DNA of 64,000 nucleotides from NCBI RefSeq assembly GCF_004193775.1, contig NC_041008.1, forward strand, positions 4,232,731 through 4,296,730, given 5' to 3'. The translations under genes were made by a program, and so were the position numbers. The notes below the pieces were generated by a model. The model saw only the letters and a list, made by a program, of their open reading frames with translations. It was not told the DNA's origin and did no database searches. Shown here in pieces: positions 39,455 to 51,787 of this stretch. The first letter of the stretch is position 1; each line of letters begins with the position of its first letter. The stretch comes from Glycine soja. Lineage: Eukaryota > Streptophyta > Magnoliopsida > Fabales > Fabaceae.

Positions 39455-39686
39455 TCTCGAACAGCAACAGCATGCTTCGTTCCGCAACCACAAAGAATAA
39501 TAACCCTAATCGATCACAAGGAACCAAACGAAGAAGAAAACAGAGTAAATAAAATTGACTTCATCCTCAATATATATAATAAAAAAATTGAAACCGCCCT
39601 TTACTTGCTTGCTTCTTTGTCGAGCTTACGATTCTGATTCACTATCGCTGGCAACCAGCTTTCGCCCACAACCGCGAAAATCGTCG

Positions 39687-39695
39687 AAAATATCT
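39687..39695. promoter_or_regulatory. Evening element in the PRR promoter
   Basis: AAAATATCT, the exact evening element bound by CCA1/LHY/RVE MYB factors, 233 bases upstream of the PRR ATG. A related CAAAATCT follows at 39702-39709, and a reverse-strand AAAAATATC lies near 39835. In Arabidopsis PRR promoters such sites confer clock-phased expression; use here is inferred. Confidence 0.6.
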
Positions 39696-39737
39696 TCCCA
39701 CCAAAATCTCCTCACTAGATCATCGCTACTCTCGTCA

Positions 39738-39745
39738 TGACGTGG
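39738..39745. promoter_or_regulatory. TGACGTGG bZIP-type site
   Basis: A C/G-box hybrid (TGACGTGG) 284 bases upstream of the PRR start, a typical HY5/bZIP or ABRE-like target. Only sequence similarity supports it. Confidence 0.35.
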
Positions 39746-39904
39746 CACCATTTCAACCATCCGTTATTATTTTAATATTTGCACATGGGGTCCACCCAAT
39801 GGACATGTGGCGACGCTACGTCTTCTCTCCCGGCCGATATTTTTCTGCACAGTCATATCCGGTTTTTATTTTATAATACTTTGATCTCGTGGTGTACAGC
39901 CTAA

Positions 39905-39910
39905 CACGTG
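39905..39910. promoter_or_regulatory. G-box upstream of PRR
   Basis: CACGTG in the context aacacgtggag, about 450 bases upstream of the PRR start. Light- and clock-linked bHLH and bZIP factors (PIFs, HY5) bind this core; the role here is inferred. Confidence 0.4.
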
Positions 39911-39991
39911 GAGCATCCCAAATTTAATTCAGTTTTTTTTCTTGTTCCTTTCTTCATTTTCACATTCTCTTTTTGCTACATTAATTATATT

Positions 39992-40395
39992 TAGGTTTAA
40001 TTATTTTAAACAATTTAATTTATTCTCTAAATTATTTTAAATGACTTAATTTAATTTTTAAAAGATTCAATTTTATCCTCAAATTTTTAAAATAAATTAA
40101 TTTAATCTTAAAAAAATTTAAAAATTTAATTTGATTCTCAAATTCTTAAAATTGAGTCAATTTATTTTTAAAATTTTTAAAACTTAAGAACAAATTGAAT
40201 TATTTAAAATAATTTGTAGATTAAATTGATTTGTTTTTTTTCTTTTTCTAATTTTAAGATTAAATTGAATCTCTTAAAAATTTAAAGACTAAATTAATTT
40301 ATTTATAAAAATTTGATGAATTTTTTTAATTTAAATACCAAATTCAACTATTTAAAATAAGGTACGAATCAAATTAATAATTAAGCTTATATTTA
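39992..40395. repeat. AT-rich inverted-repeat element
   Basis: The left end ('ggtttaattatttt ... aaagattcaattttatc') and the reverse complement of the right end ('aagcttaattatt ... agagattcaatttaatc') align imperfectly over about 140 bases. It looks like an old foldback or MITE copy with no coding content. Confidence 0.45.
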
Positions 40396-41020
40396 AGTTG
40401 CACGTTGTTTAGTTTAATTGGAACTGGGCAGTGTTCTCTCCCTCGGAAAAGAAAAAAAAGAACTAGGCAGTTCCTGCATATGCATGGCCAGGGAGAGAAA
40501 AGGAGGAAAAGGAAAAAAGAGAAGGGAAAATAGTAAAGCGGAAAAAGATTAAAAAAACAAACAGTAGCTCATACAGTATATAGATTGATGACATGTGTAT
40601 AGACAAGACATAGATTAGTATATTTTTTTGTTAATAGAAATAAATATTATAATTTCACATAATAAATATTTATTTTATATAACTAAAATTTATATATTTT
40701 TAAATATGTAAATTATATTATAAATAATTTAGTAATATTTTTTTATTTGCAATAATTTAAACATATAAATTATATTTTAAATTTATAGTAAATAATTTAT
40801 ATTATGTATTTATTATATAATATTATTTTTAGCTATTCATAATTTACTATAAAAAAGTTATTAAAAGTGATAGATATTAACAAATGCATTCTAAGGATGT
40901 ATTTAGTTTAGAAGAGAGAAATGAAAGAGAAAATTTTAAATTAAAATAATGTGTAAAAGATGTGAATTTTATAGAATAAATATAAAATTTCTTTTGTATA
41001 TTATTTTTCTCCTTCAAAAT

Positions 41021-41124
41021 AAATACACCAAAAAGATATAAAGTTCACTTAGTGTGAAGGGAAAAAAAGGAGAAATACATCAAAAAGATATAAAGTTGAC
41101 TTAGTGTGAAGGGAAAAAAAGGAG
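41021..41124. repeat. Two-copy 52-base tandem repeat
   Basis: The unit beginning 'aaatacaccaaaaagatata' and running through 'cttagtgtgaaggg' occurs at 41021-41072 and again at 41073-41124, nearly identical, so a recent duplication. Confidence 0.85.
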
Positions 41125-41485
41125 AGAGAGAAGTCTTGTGAGCTCCTAATAAAATTTAACAAATTAGCAATTAATATTTATCATAAAATTCTTTATTGAA
41201 TAATATCCTATGCTTGTGATAATGTCATCCTTATAGAACCAAGTTTAACCTGTTTATCGTGTGTTGCTGTCATCAGCAATGTAAAATGAGAAAGTATAAA
41301 GGAAAACGTCTTCAATGGTCTAGCTAGAAAGCACAGTTTTTCCTACTTCCACGCCAATGTTAGAAAAGCAAAGCTGCTATTATATCCAACTCGAACTACT
41401 GTTACAGGGCTATTCACAGCATGTTTGGATATGCTTCTAGAAATATATTTTATGTGATTTTTCACGTCTCACAGGAAACTACTTA

Positions 41486-41611
41486 TAGCGTGTTTGGATC
41501 CGAGTTGAGGAGCCACATTTTAATGTAAATCACATAAAATGTTTTTTTTTTAAAAAAAAAACACGCAGAAGCATTATGCTTGAGAGTTGAGACGCCAATC
41601 CAAACAGACTA
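41486..41611. mobile_element. Tourist-like MITE (PIF/Harbinger type)
   Basis: 126 bases with terminal inverted repeats (TAGCGTGTTTGGAT on the left; TAGTCTGTTTGGAT when the right end is reverse-complemented) and a TTA direct repeat on each side (41483-41485 and 41612-41614). A T-run followed by an A-run lies in the middle. A TTA target duplication and short TIRs fit the Tourist class. A second 'catgtttggat' half-end lies at about 41419, perhaps an older copy. Confidence 0.65.
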
Positions 41612-42089
41612 TTAATTATAGTTTGTGTTTTTTAGCCATTGGACGAGATAAACTGTCTTGCAAACGCATTTCTCAACAAAATCACACATGCCATTGTGAT
41701 GACCTATATAAGGCATCTGTTACTTAGTGTAATAGCTTTACTCTGCATAAGGTTATTCACTTTCCCATTTTCACAATTCTCTGCAACAGTTGTAGCAATG
41801 GTAGTAGTATTCATGCCATGGTTAAATTCAAAACTCAAACTGACTCAACTACAATACGTTGATATCACTCACTGCAACTTGAAATACAAGAGAAGTAAAA
41901 TAGAATGAATCCATATTTTTACTGAACTGCCGAAATGTCAGGCTCACCTCTTCTTTGATATAGCATTTTCTAGTTCAGGAAGAAGTCCCACAAATATGCC
42001 TCAGCTATACACACTAGAGAAGTCTTCAGTCATGTAAAAAACCAAAATTGCTGCCATCATTATGCAGACACTAAAGCTCCAGTTAAGGC

Positions 42090-44263
42090 TCAGTCCTCAC
42101 TCCTCTCTACACCCTCTTTAACGATTAGTGTACGTCCATAATATTCCTGCAAGAAAGACCAAACTAATTAAAAAAAACAGTAACAAATGAAACAAAATCA
42201 TAAAGTGGTTGGAAGCAGATTTTACTGTTCCATTGAGAGACATTGCTGCATCACGTTCTGCCTCTGATTGAAAGGAGAGAAAGGCATAGACTCGGCTGTT
42301 CCCTTGTTTAAAATCATGCAACACTCTTGCACTAACCACATTTCCAAATCTGCTAAAGAGATCTCTCAACTGTTCAGGTCTAACAGTCTTGGCAAGATTG
42401 CCAACATACAGCTTATGAGGTGATTCATAGTATGAAATTCTCTTGGTGGAAGAGTTCATTTTATTAAAACTCCTCCTTTTAGAATTCATCTCAATTGAAA
42501 ATCTAACCCGCAATTCGCGCCCACCAACATCCTTCAGTCAAAAACAAAAAAAATTTGAATCAAACACCTAGGGCATGATGAATCTAATATAAGCAAGGGA
42601 GAGACAGCTTCACACTACTAACTGATCCATCCAATGCAGCAACTGCATTTCTTGCTGAATATATAGATCCCAGTGTCACATAACCACACCCCTTACTTTC
42701 ATTAGTCTCAGCATCCCGGCAAACCTGAAGTAAAGCAAGTACAACACAATAAAGACAAGACCAAATGATGATTCAGAATTCAGATTATAATGATTAGAAA
42801 CTTTACTTTATCACACAATTTTCAAATTGGACAAGCAAAATTTGATAATGAAAATCTTGTAACCTATGATATGAGCACGGACGCTTCTTCCCAATGTTGG
42901 ACACATTTACACTTGTCAGACATTACTAATTAGGTGTTTAATGATTAAATTATATTTTGCCAACTAGACTCTTGGAGTAACACCTCTAAAGGACTATGAC
43001 ACTTGAGTCTGAGCCTCTGTGAAGATGGAAACACACTAATATAATTGAATAAATAAGAGAAACCAAAAGAATAACTAAATGGAAGAAGCTGTGAAAGTGC
43101 GAACCTTGCATTATCAACAATGAAAAGGAAAAATAAAATTATTCATAATTGAATGAAAAACACCACCTTAGTTCATGTTTTGAAAATGTTGTAAAAGAAA
43201 ATTTAAAAACAGGAATAAAAGTAACATTTTAGGATTATTTCAGAAAAATACATAAACTAAAATTTGAAACAAAAACATAAGACTTTTTTATTTTGCTAAA
43301 TTGGGCGAGCTAACGTATTATATATATATATATATATATAATCGCAAAAGAAATTGATATTAAAAATCCTCAAAATGAGAAATGTTAATAGTACTTTATC
43401 TGAAACTCTCTTTACAAGATTTTGCTTATGATGGGCTATAATTAATTGAAAATTATAATTTTTGATAGATTTTATTTTTCATTGAATGATTTTCTCTCTG
43501 GATTTATTTATATTAAATAAGAAACAAATTTAGCAAAATTAATAATATTCAATAAATTCTAAAAAAATCATAAAGAAAGTCTTTCGAGAGAGAGTATTAT
43601 AACGTTTCCATCGGATGCTTGCAAAGCAACTGGGTATTGGAAGCAATATTGCTACCAAAGCAACTGCCACGCTACGGGTTGCTTCCTCGACACAATTGCT
43701 AGGTAAAGCAACATTAGTTTACATTATTAAATTAATAAAAAAATAACACATATAATTATTTAAAGTTGCTTGTCACTCATAAAAAGTTATTTTGCGATAA
43801 AAACATTATTGGTGGAGATTTATTATTTAAAGTTGTTTGTATTGAGAAAAATAAGAGTAAATGAGGTGGAAATTAAAAAAGAAGGGAAGTGAACCTCGAC
43901 AGATAGAATGGTTCCATAGGGCCTGAACATATCAAGCAAGTATGTTGCGTCACATCTTCGGGGCAGGTTGCACACGTACACTTCACACGCTTTTCCAAGC
44001 CTCTTGTCTCGTTCTTCTTCGTCCTCCAAAACGTCATCGTTTCGAGGGTGGACATATTCTTCTCTGTAAAGCCGTTCTTCAACCACCTCCTCCTTAGTTT
44101 TCCTCATAGGAGAGAAAGAAGAAGAAGAAGAAGGTTCTAGAAATGTGCGCGAACGCTTTGGATACGCGAACTGCAAAACGAATCGTTTCACTTGAGGATT
44201 GCACAGTTTCGGGGTGAGCACGGAAGAAGAAGAAGAAGAGGGTGTAACAACGAAGGGTGGCAT
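42090..44263 (-). CDS. Plastid-type two-RRM RNA-binding protein (homologue of At1g01080, 33-kDa ribonucleoprotein-like)
   Basis: Four coding exons: 44263-43895, 42724-42623, 42531-42226 and 42146-42090, for 277 residues with all junctions in phase 0. The N-terminus (about 1-50) is rich in Ser and Thr with few acidic residues, as in chloroplast transit peptides. An acidic segment (about 57-88) precedes RRM1, with RNP2 VYVCNL at 95-100 and RNP1 KGCGYVTL at 134-141. RRM2 has LYVGNL at 198-203 and RVYAFLSF at 237-244. Intron 1 splits RRM1, a common plant arrangement. Chloroplast proteins of this design stabilise, process or help edit plastid RNAs; the exact target is unknown. Donor 1 (GAG|GTTCAC) is weak but is fixed by phase and by continuity with the family sequence. 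It is adjacent to the PDH E1-alpha gene, as in Arabidopsis. Confidence 0.9.
43319..43341. repeat. (TA)n microsatellite in RRM intron 1
   Basis: About 11 TA repeats inside the 1.17-kb first intron of the RRM gene. Confidence 0.85.
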
Positions 44264-44289
44264 TTTCTTTTTTTGTTTTACCCACCCAA

Positions 44290-45690
44290 AACTAAAAGGA
44301 AAGGATGAGAATTAGAGAAGCGGAGGATAAGTTTAAGGCACCCGTAACGTTAAGCAGTTCACTATCTCCCCATTTATTATTACTATTATATATCAGTATT
44401 TGTAAAATATAAATAAAATATGGAAAATGCAAATTAAAAATTATTTTGGAAATTTATTTTAATTGACAGAAATATGTTTTGGTGATAAATTATAAGTATT
44501 TTGTTATATGTATTGTTGAATGGAAAAATAAATAAATATTTGTTTAATTTGGTATGAAAGTTTATGAAATATGATTTATTTACAATTAAATTAGTACCAA
44601 TTAGATATTTTTTAAACATTACATGTATTTTAAAAAAAATTAACTTTAACTTTTAAGATAAGAGTTAATAAAAGTATGAATAGCAACATTTTGTACGTAA
44701 ATCTTATATATTAACTTAGAAGTACTATTCAATAAATAATAAATAGGAAAAATAAGAAAACGAATTTTGTCACTAGTTTTAACTTATTTGATTAGTTTTT
44801 AACAATTCTTTGTACTTCATCAAATTTTGAAGTGGTTCTAACAAATGACTAAACCAATTCATCTATGAATTATTTTCCCCTTTCTTAAAGTCTCATAAAA
44901 ATCTTACAAAAATAATTTTGGGTGATAATCAGTTAGACCTATAATGGCATATTTGTAGTGATATTAACACATTTTTTAACACCAATTATTAATGATGCGT
45001 TTTTTTTTTGAATTACTATAGTGTGTTTGGTTTTTCTAACTGAAAAGTCAAACCTAATCAAAATTTATGTTTCAATTATTCAAATACTATCAAACAAAAG
45101 TTGATGAGAACTGATGCAAAACAAATCTATTTAACTATCATTGTTGAGATCAGTAAAAACAAAAAAACTAACATTGTTGAGTAGTACTAGTACCCCAAAA
45201 GTAACTTTAATTATTGCAAAAAAGAAAAACCCTAAGTTTCATTGCCGTGTTTTAGCAAAGGCCAAAAGCATAGAACACTGAACAGTGCAACTTGCTACTT
45301 AATACATGTTTGGTTCTCATTCATTTATAAGAAAAATTCTTATTTTTTCAAAAAGACCCACAACATTTTAATTATAAGCTATTTTAAATACATAAACAAG
45401 AAAAAACATCAAGTGTTGCAGTGTAGTGTGTAGATAGACCAAGACGAGTTCACGAATAAATTGATAGAAAACAAGAACAAAGAGGAACGACTAAAATTTT
45501 ATTATACAGCGTTGGTAGAGGCTACAATCTAATTCTGGAGATTGTCATTCTTGCCACTAGTTCCACAAACAATGATAAATATAAGACACGTAAAACCAAA
45601 TTACCAACCTAAAGAACAAATCCTGTTTATATTAGACATTGTGTAACATTTGATCACTAAATAAGCCATATGAAAAGAACACTCGTACAA
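44290..45690. other. Intergenic DNA between RRM gene and PDH gene
   Basis: The promoter side of the RRM gene and the 3' flank of the PDH gene. AT-rich; no open frame or RNA gene I can support. Confidence 0.6.
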
Positions 45691-45700
45691 TACTGAAAGA

Positions 45701-48700
45701 TTAGACATGAGCTGTGCCTTCAGTGAATTTTGGATCCTCACATCTATACCTGCCATCTGGTCCGATTCCAAAGCCTTTTGGATCAGCAAAGACATTCTCC
45801 AGAAGCTGACTGCGGGGTGGAAGAGGGCTGCTGTCTGCAAACTCAACGGCGTCCTCGAGGATCTCGTCGATTTTCTTCTCTATGGCCTTCAATTCTTGCT
45901 CATTGGCTAAATTGTTCTCAATAAGGTATTGCTTCAATGCAGTGATGGGGTCCCTACCAGCATAGTGTTCCTTCTCAGCTGCCAAAGCAGAAACAGATTA
46001 ACGATTCAATAGTTATTAACACTAGTCATACATAAGTAGAAAACATGGTTATTTATTTAGGAGCACAGCTTAAAAGGGTACCATGCTAGAACAACTAAGA
46101 AACTGAAACCTTCACATTTCAGTGTAATTTGAATAACATAAAGGCATAAAAATGGCCAGTAAAAACAACTGAAACCAAACTAACAGAATAAACGATCACT
46201 ACTCTTCAGCCAACACTGAAATATGGAGTTGGATTACAATACAAAAGTTCAAACTATCCAGACTGGAGTCTTACTTTTATATCCCAGGTAACTGCAAACC
46301 CTTGCAACAAGGTTGATTGATTTGTTTTTTTAGTTTCATTTTTTTTTTCTTTTTATAAAATACTACTTAGAGAAGAAAAGCCTGATAACAATAAAGGAAA
46401 CAAAATCTTGTGTGCTCAGTACCATCAATGAACCAGTGCTAGAGATGAAATATACTGTGCGAGTATATCGAATGAGTTGGTTATCCATTTTTTGGCTAAA
46501 TGGCAAACCAATCAAATCTTAATTTACATAGCTTGGGGTAGAATATATAAATGCTTATACGAATTGGTTCAGCATTCACATAAATCTTCTCCTTTAAATG
46601 AAGACCATATTTATAATTTTATGTATACTCTCAGCCAGGTTAATAACAGCAGTAATCTTCGTTTCAACTCCACTTACAATTGGCTTTTAAAACTTTTTTT
46701 TAATGAAGATATGTAGCTAAGGAATCAAAATGTATTGTAGTCAAGCCTAAACATTTTTTGAAAAACTATTCCAAATTTGAGGATAATAACTAAAGTTCAA
46801 GAAATTGTTTGTTTAGGCCATTGAACTCTTCACCAATTAAGCATAATACTTTTACACTGTTAAAAGGTTTAGAATGCAACCGCAAGTTCAACTCCATCAA
46901 TTAATATTGCTAATCTAAGACTAAGTTAAGGAAAAAAATATTTAGTAAATGGATTATGCACAGTGCAACTGAAGATAAATACGACCAGAAATGCAAAGAA
47001 ACATCAGCACATGTACTTCAAAATTAAGAACATAGGGAGAGAATATATTATCTAAATAGATGCTCACCAGGGTCACGAAGCTCATCGGGATCAGCCAATG
47101 AATGCCCTCTAAATCTATAGGTCTCACATTCCACTAGAGTTGGTCCATCTCCTCTTCTAGCCCTTTCAACTGCCTCCTTTGCCACCTCTCTGACCTTCAA
47201 AATATCCATCCCATCTACATGAACCCCTGGCATTCCAAATGCCGGCCCTTTCTTCCATATCTGAGGATCTGAAGTTGCCCTGAGATGCGACATCCCAATA
47301 GCCCACAAATTATTCTCCACCACAAACACAATTGGCAATTTCCACAGAGCTGCCATGTTCAGGCATTCATAGAACTGCCCATTATTACAAGTCCCATCTC
47401 CAAAAAATGCCAACGTCACATGATCACAATCTGCCTGCTTCAACACCTCTCTTCTGTACTTGCTCGAAAATGCAGCCCCGGTGGCCACCGGAATTCCTTC
47501 ACCAATGAAGGCAAATCCACCAAGCAAGTTGTGCTCTTTTGAGAACATATGCATTGAACCACCTTGACCTCGGCAGCACCCTGTCGCCTTCCCAAACAGT
47601 TCACTCATCACTTGCCGAGATGGGACCCCCTTACTCAATGCATGAACATGATCTCTGTAGGTGCTCACTACAGAATCTTCCTTCTTCAGAAGCTTGATGA
47701 ACCCAGTTGACACAGCCTCTTGGCCATTGTACAAGTGAACAAAACCAAACATTTTGCCCCTATAATACATCTCAGCGCACTTGTCCTCAAAAAACCTCCC
47801 TAATATCATGTCTTCATAGAGCTCCAACCCTTCCTCTTTTGTGACAAGCTGCATTCATAAATCCAGACAAAAAAAAAAAAATCTCAAAACACTTATACCC
47901 AAACAAAAAATTCCAAACTTACATATATTATCAGTAGCAAAACACCACTATTTTTAATAATCTGAACTTCTGAACCCAATTGGGCAAATAACACACAAAA
48001 CTAAACCCATATAAAATAAGACAACTTAAATACGGTGCTTTTGGTGTTGTTTTCCAATCAGAAATGGAATTTCACATCGCTAATTTGTGCAATAAAATTT
48101 TCCATTAAAGGTGAGAATAGATTACCAATGCAAAACTCCAATTCTGATTGAAAAACAGCACCGAAAACACTTACAGAACATCTAAGTTTTGTCCTATAAA
48201 TATACATCATCATAGTGTGAAGTAACTAGACATCTGAAAGAGAATAAACAGTAACCCAAATAATAAATAAATAAAAGCATCGACATTTGAATCATTCATC
48301 TCTCATAAATCCAATCGGGTCCAATTCCAATGAGCTTAATTGAGTGAAATTTTAATTTTTTAACCCAATTGAACTGTTAAGTAACTACACATCTGAAAGA
48401 GAATAAACATCAACCCAAATAACAAATTAATAAAAAAGCATCCACATTTGAATCACGCAGCTCGAAAATCCAAATGTGTCCACCTCAAATGAGCTGAATT
48501 GAGTGGAAAAAATTAACTTTTTGAACCAAACCCATTTGAGAGAATCTATATCCATCCACAGAAAGCAGAGATTTTTCAAGCAAAAACGAAGAGACAAGGA
48601 CAAAGGGTCACCAGATTGGAGGTTCGTTCGAGAAGAACAGCAGCAGCAGGGGAAGAAGAAGCACGAGGGTGAGCATGAGGCCTAGCGAGAGCATTGAAGC

Positions 48701-48851
48701 GAAGAAGCTTGCGAGTGGATCCAAGGAAGGAGGAAGAAGGGTTGGGTTTGGAGTGATCGAAGGAGAAAGAGAGAGGCTTGTCATTGGATCTGGGGGTGGT
48801 GGAAGTGAGAGGGAGAGGAGAAGGTGAAAACTTGGTTGCAGTGAAAGACAT
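45701..48851 (-). CDS. Plastid pyruvate dehydrogenase E1 component, alpha subunit
   Basis: Three coding exons: 48851-48612, 47848-47068 and 45978-45701, for 432 residues, in phase throughout. The ATG at 48851 begins MSFTATKF. The first about 75 residues are Ser/Pro/Arg-rich with a [14 protein letters not shown] segment, typical of a stromal transit peptide. The catalytic part binds thiamine diphosphate through GDGTCNNG (from residue 230) to NN at 259-260. The subunit decarboxylates pyruvate in the stromal pyruvate dehydrogenase complex and so supplies acetyl-CoA for fatty acid synthesis. The loop that is phosphorylated in mitochondrial E1-alpha reads [12 protein letters not shown] here, with Ala where the mitochondrial form has the regulatory Ser, so it is the kinase-insensitive plastid form. 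The C-terminus ([16 protein letters not shown]) matches the family. It corresponds to At1g01090. Confidence 0.97.
48221..48538. repeat. Two-copy 159-base tandem duplication in PDH intron 1
   Basis: 'agtaactagacatctgaaagagaataaaca' at 48221 recurs as 'agtaactacacatctgaaagagaataaaca' at 48380. The following text ('cccaaataa', 'cgacatttgaatca' / 'ccacatttgaatca', 'atgagctt' / 'atgagctg', 'aattgagtg') also recurs at the same offset. Copies have diverged by point changes and small indels. Confidence 0.8.
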
Positions 48852-48947
48852 TTTGGTCTCGCTGCAACAAAGAGCCAAAATCAATGTTTATAGTGTTGTT
48901 ATTATGTGATGAATTGAAGGGAAGTTGAACCAAAGAAGTGGGTGTTA

Positions 48948-48955
48948 TTATATAG
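48948..48955 (-). promoter_or_regulatory. Candidate TATA box of the PDH E1-alpha gene
   Basis: The minus strand reads CTATATAATAAC about 100 bases upstream of the ATG, giving a short 5' UTR of about 70 bases. A sequence match only. Confidence 0.4.
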
Positions 48956-49059
48956 AAGAGAAGTGGCAGAAAGAAGGTGAGTGAAGGGGGCGGAAGAAAC
49001 GAGGGACTGAGACTTGGAGATAACCGTCTTAGGCGTGTTGGGTTGAGGGGCTTTTGCTT

Positions 49060-49510
49060 TTGCCTATGTAATGTAATGTTTTCTATGACTATAAACAAAC
49101 AATAATATTTTATTTATTACGTATTAGAATAAATTATTCATCAATTTTACTAACTAATAACAATTACAATTAGTTATCAGTCGAATGTTAGAATATTGAT
49201 ATGATAAAATAATTTATTAAATTCTTATAATTTAAATTTAAGTTGTAGATATATAAATTCAAGTTATAAATAATTTAATAATTTAATAGATAATAGAGTT
49301 TGTTATCTCTTTAATATAACATATTTTATAAGAAAGTAAAATAATTAATTTGAATCATATAATCATATATGAACTATTAAGATTTAATATTAAAAAATCA
49401 TATAACTTTCTAAAAAACTCACTTTACATTAAATATTGATTGATCGTCCATATTATTATATTATTCAATTTTATTTCTTTCATTGGAATAAAATATCTCT
49501 CTCATATGAA

Positions 49511-49541
<31 letters not shown>

Positions 49542-51780
49542 GTTATAAAAATTATATAAAAGTATTTGGACGACACTTGCAATTCAACATGAATAAAATT
49601 GAAGTCATTTTATCTTTCTATACAGATAATCCTTTCCAATTTTATTCACAATGTTTAAACCTTAAACTTTACTTAAAAGATTTGAACATAATTTTACTTA
49701 AATCAATGATATATTAATTAATTGAATCAAAATATAAATATTTTAACAAATGCAAAATTTTTTACACCAACATTGTAAATTGTCATATATGTTGAAATAT
49801 TTACTTTTATGATATTTACTTTAACATAATATAAAAATTTCAATTTCTTAATTGTTATTTAAGATTATTAGAGAACAAAACTGCTTAAAAAATTTAGAGA
49901 GTTTAAAAAATTGTTAAACCATATTACTTGTATAAAAACTTAAAGTGAAATTAAACTCATTGAAATTGATATTTAAAAAAAAAAAACTCATTGAAATTCA
50001 TGTCACGGAAAGTTTGAAACAACGGCTATTTTGATGTCATTGTAATGTAGTATAATTACAAAATCTAAAACGTATACGAAATCACTTTTCTTCTTTAAAA
50101 AAAACAATGAAATCTTTTATTATTCTTTCTGACTTGGGGAGCAAAGGGAAAAAAGAGAGAGTACAACTGTTTTTTTTTTTTTATATATATATATATAATT
50201 TTGTATATAGCTAATAAAATTGGTGTTTTAATGCAATACTGCAGTATTCTTATGATTTCTTTTTTCTCAGATAGGAAAGGTTTCGGATGCTTGTGCATAA
50301 ATACTCGTTATTACTATTACATCACATCTCCAAATAATTTAATTGGAGCAAATATAAAGCAAGTGATGATGATATGTGATTGGTTGCTTCATATTTGGAC
50401 AGCATTTTCCTCTATATGACATTTAATCTAAATTAAGACATGTGTTTATAGTTATATTGCAGCATATTTGGTTTTGTTAGAACCATTTTTATTTTGGATA
50501 ATTCAGGGGCTGCTGTGAATGATATCATTGTTGATGAATTTAAGGATTGATGCTTGACTATGAGAGAGAATGTTGAAAATTGAACTGAATACTTACAAGA
50601 AGTTCATGGCAGTGGAATGGAATGATCATGTGAATCTCATTACCTGCCGAACTGGCACTGCATATCCAAGTCCTTTTCACCTCGCAAATACGTGTCCCTT
50701 CTTCTTCAGTTCTAATCCTCAACTTATCTATACCTAGCTTTCTTTTTTCTAGTATATATACAAGGATTGCATATTGCTAAAATTAATTTTATTTGTAATA
50801 ACAAAAAATGCTTATTATTATTAAAATAAAGAAAATGCTATTATATTTTAATTTATTGTTTATCTATTTATTCTATAGTACCAATTTCAGAATAGGTTAA
50901 GAAATTTACAACAAGTATCCTCGATTCATAAATGGGAACGGAGTATTTTATAGGAATGAGCTAACTATCAATTTCAGAACAAAATTTTGTTAAGAAAGTT
51001 TTTAGATATTTGAACTATATTAGTAAAGACTAAACCAATTATTTGGTACTAACAAGGTCATTTGTAAATAATTGAGTTCCTTAAATATGTTGTTAAATGT
51101 TTGATTTTTGATCTTGATTGTGTATATAAAAAAGTTTTTTTTCTTGACAAAAGAAAATTTTATAAGGAAAAATAAAATCTATTTTGGTGATATTTATGTG
51201 ATAAACACCAAAAAACTTTGTTATTATTACTCATACATTCTACCATTAAAGTTACAAAGAAAAACTAAAAGATAAACATTCATATTTTTCGCTCATTGAT
51301 GATAATAGGTAAAAATGAATATATTTATATAATCTTAAATGATATCAATCAGTGAATAATAATCATTTAAGTATCAACATGATGTTATTTTAACATCAAT
51401 AAAATAAAAGTTATAATTTATAAATATCTAACTTCATCCTATATAATCTTTGAATTGCTTAATCATCTTCTTTTGGGTCTCTCTGAGCCATCCCATCATT
51501 ACTTCACGAAAAGACTTAGACTCCAAGGTTGGAGATATACATACTGAAAAAAAAACGAAACTCATTTGATATTCATTTTATGATTTAAAAGTTAGTGTAA
51601 CCAAATCATTTTTTTATAAAAAATATTAGGCAGAAATTGATCCGAAGTGAAATTTCAGAGGATTAAAAACCAATAATTATAGTCTAAAAGAATTTTAAGT
51701 AAAAAAGTTATCATGCATCGTACATATTATACAATTTATACTTATGGTAATCATAATTTAGTAAAATGTCTTAATTAATT
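49060..51780. other. Intergenic DNA, no supported gene
   Basis: AT-rich, with a short TA tract near 49520-49540 and 50184-50197. A moderate-GC patch at 50500-50740 contains no open frame or RNA motif I recognise. Confidence 0.55.
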
Positions 51781-51787
51781 ATCAAAG

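Larger units (their letters stand above)
39760..42089. other. Intergenic DNA between PRR promoter and RRM gene
   Basis: It contains the PRR promoter elements, an inverted-repeat element, a 52-base tandem repeat and a small MITE (all listed). The stretch 41630-41910 has an 89-codon frame, but it starts at TTG, not ATG, and matches nothing I know; it may belong to the 3' flank of the RRM gene. Confidence 0.55.

Noticed and set aside
41639..41908. 89-codon frame with hydrophobic segments
   Set aside because: The apparent start is TTG, there is no splice or promoter context, and no recognisable family.
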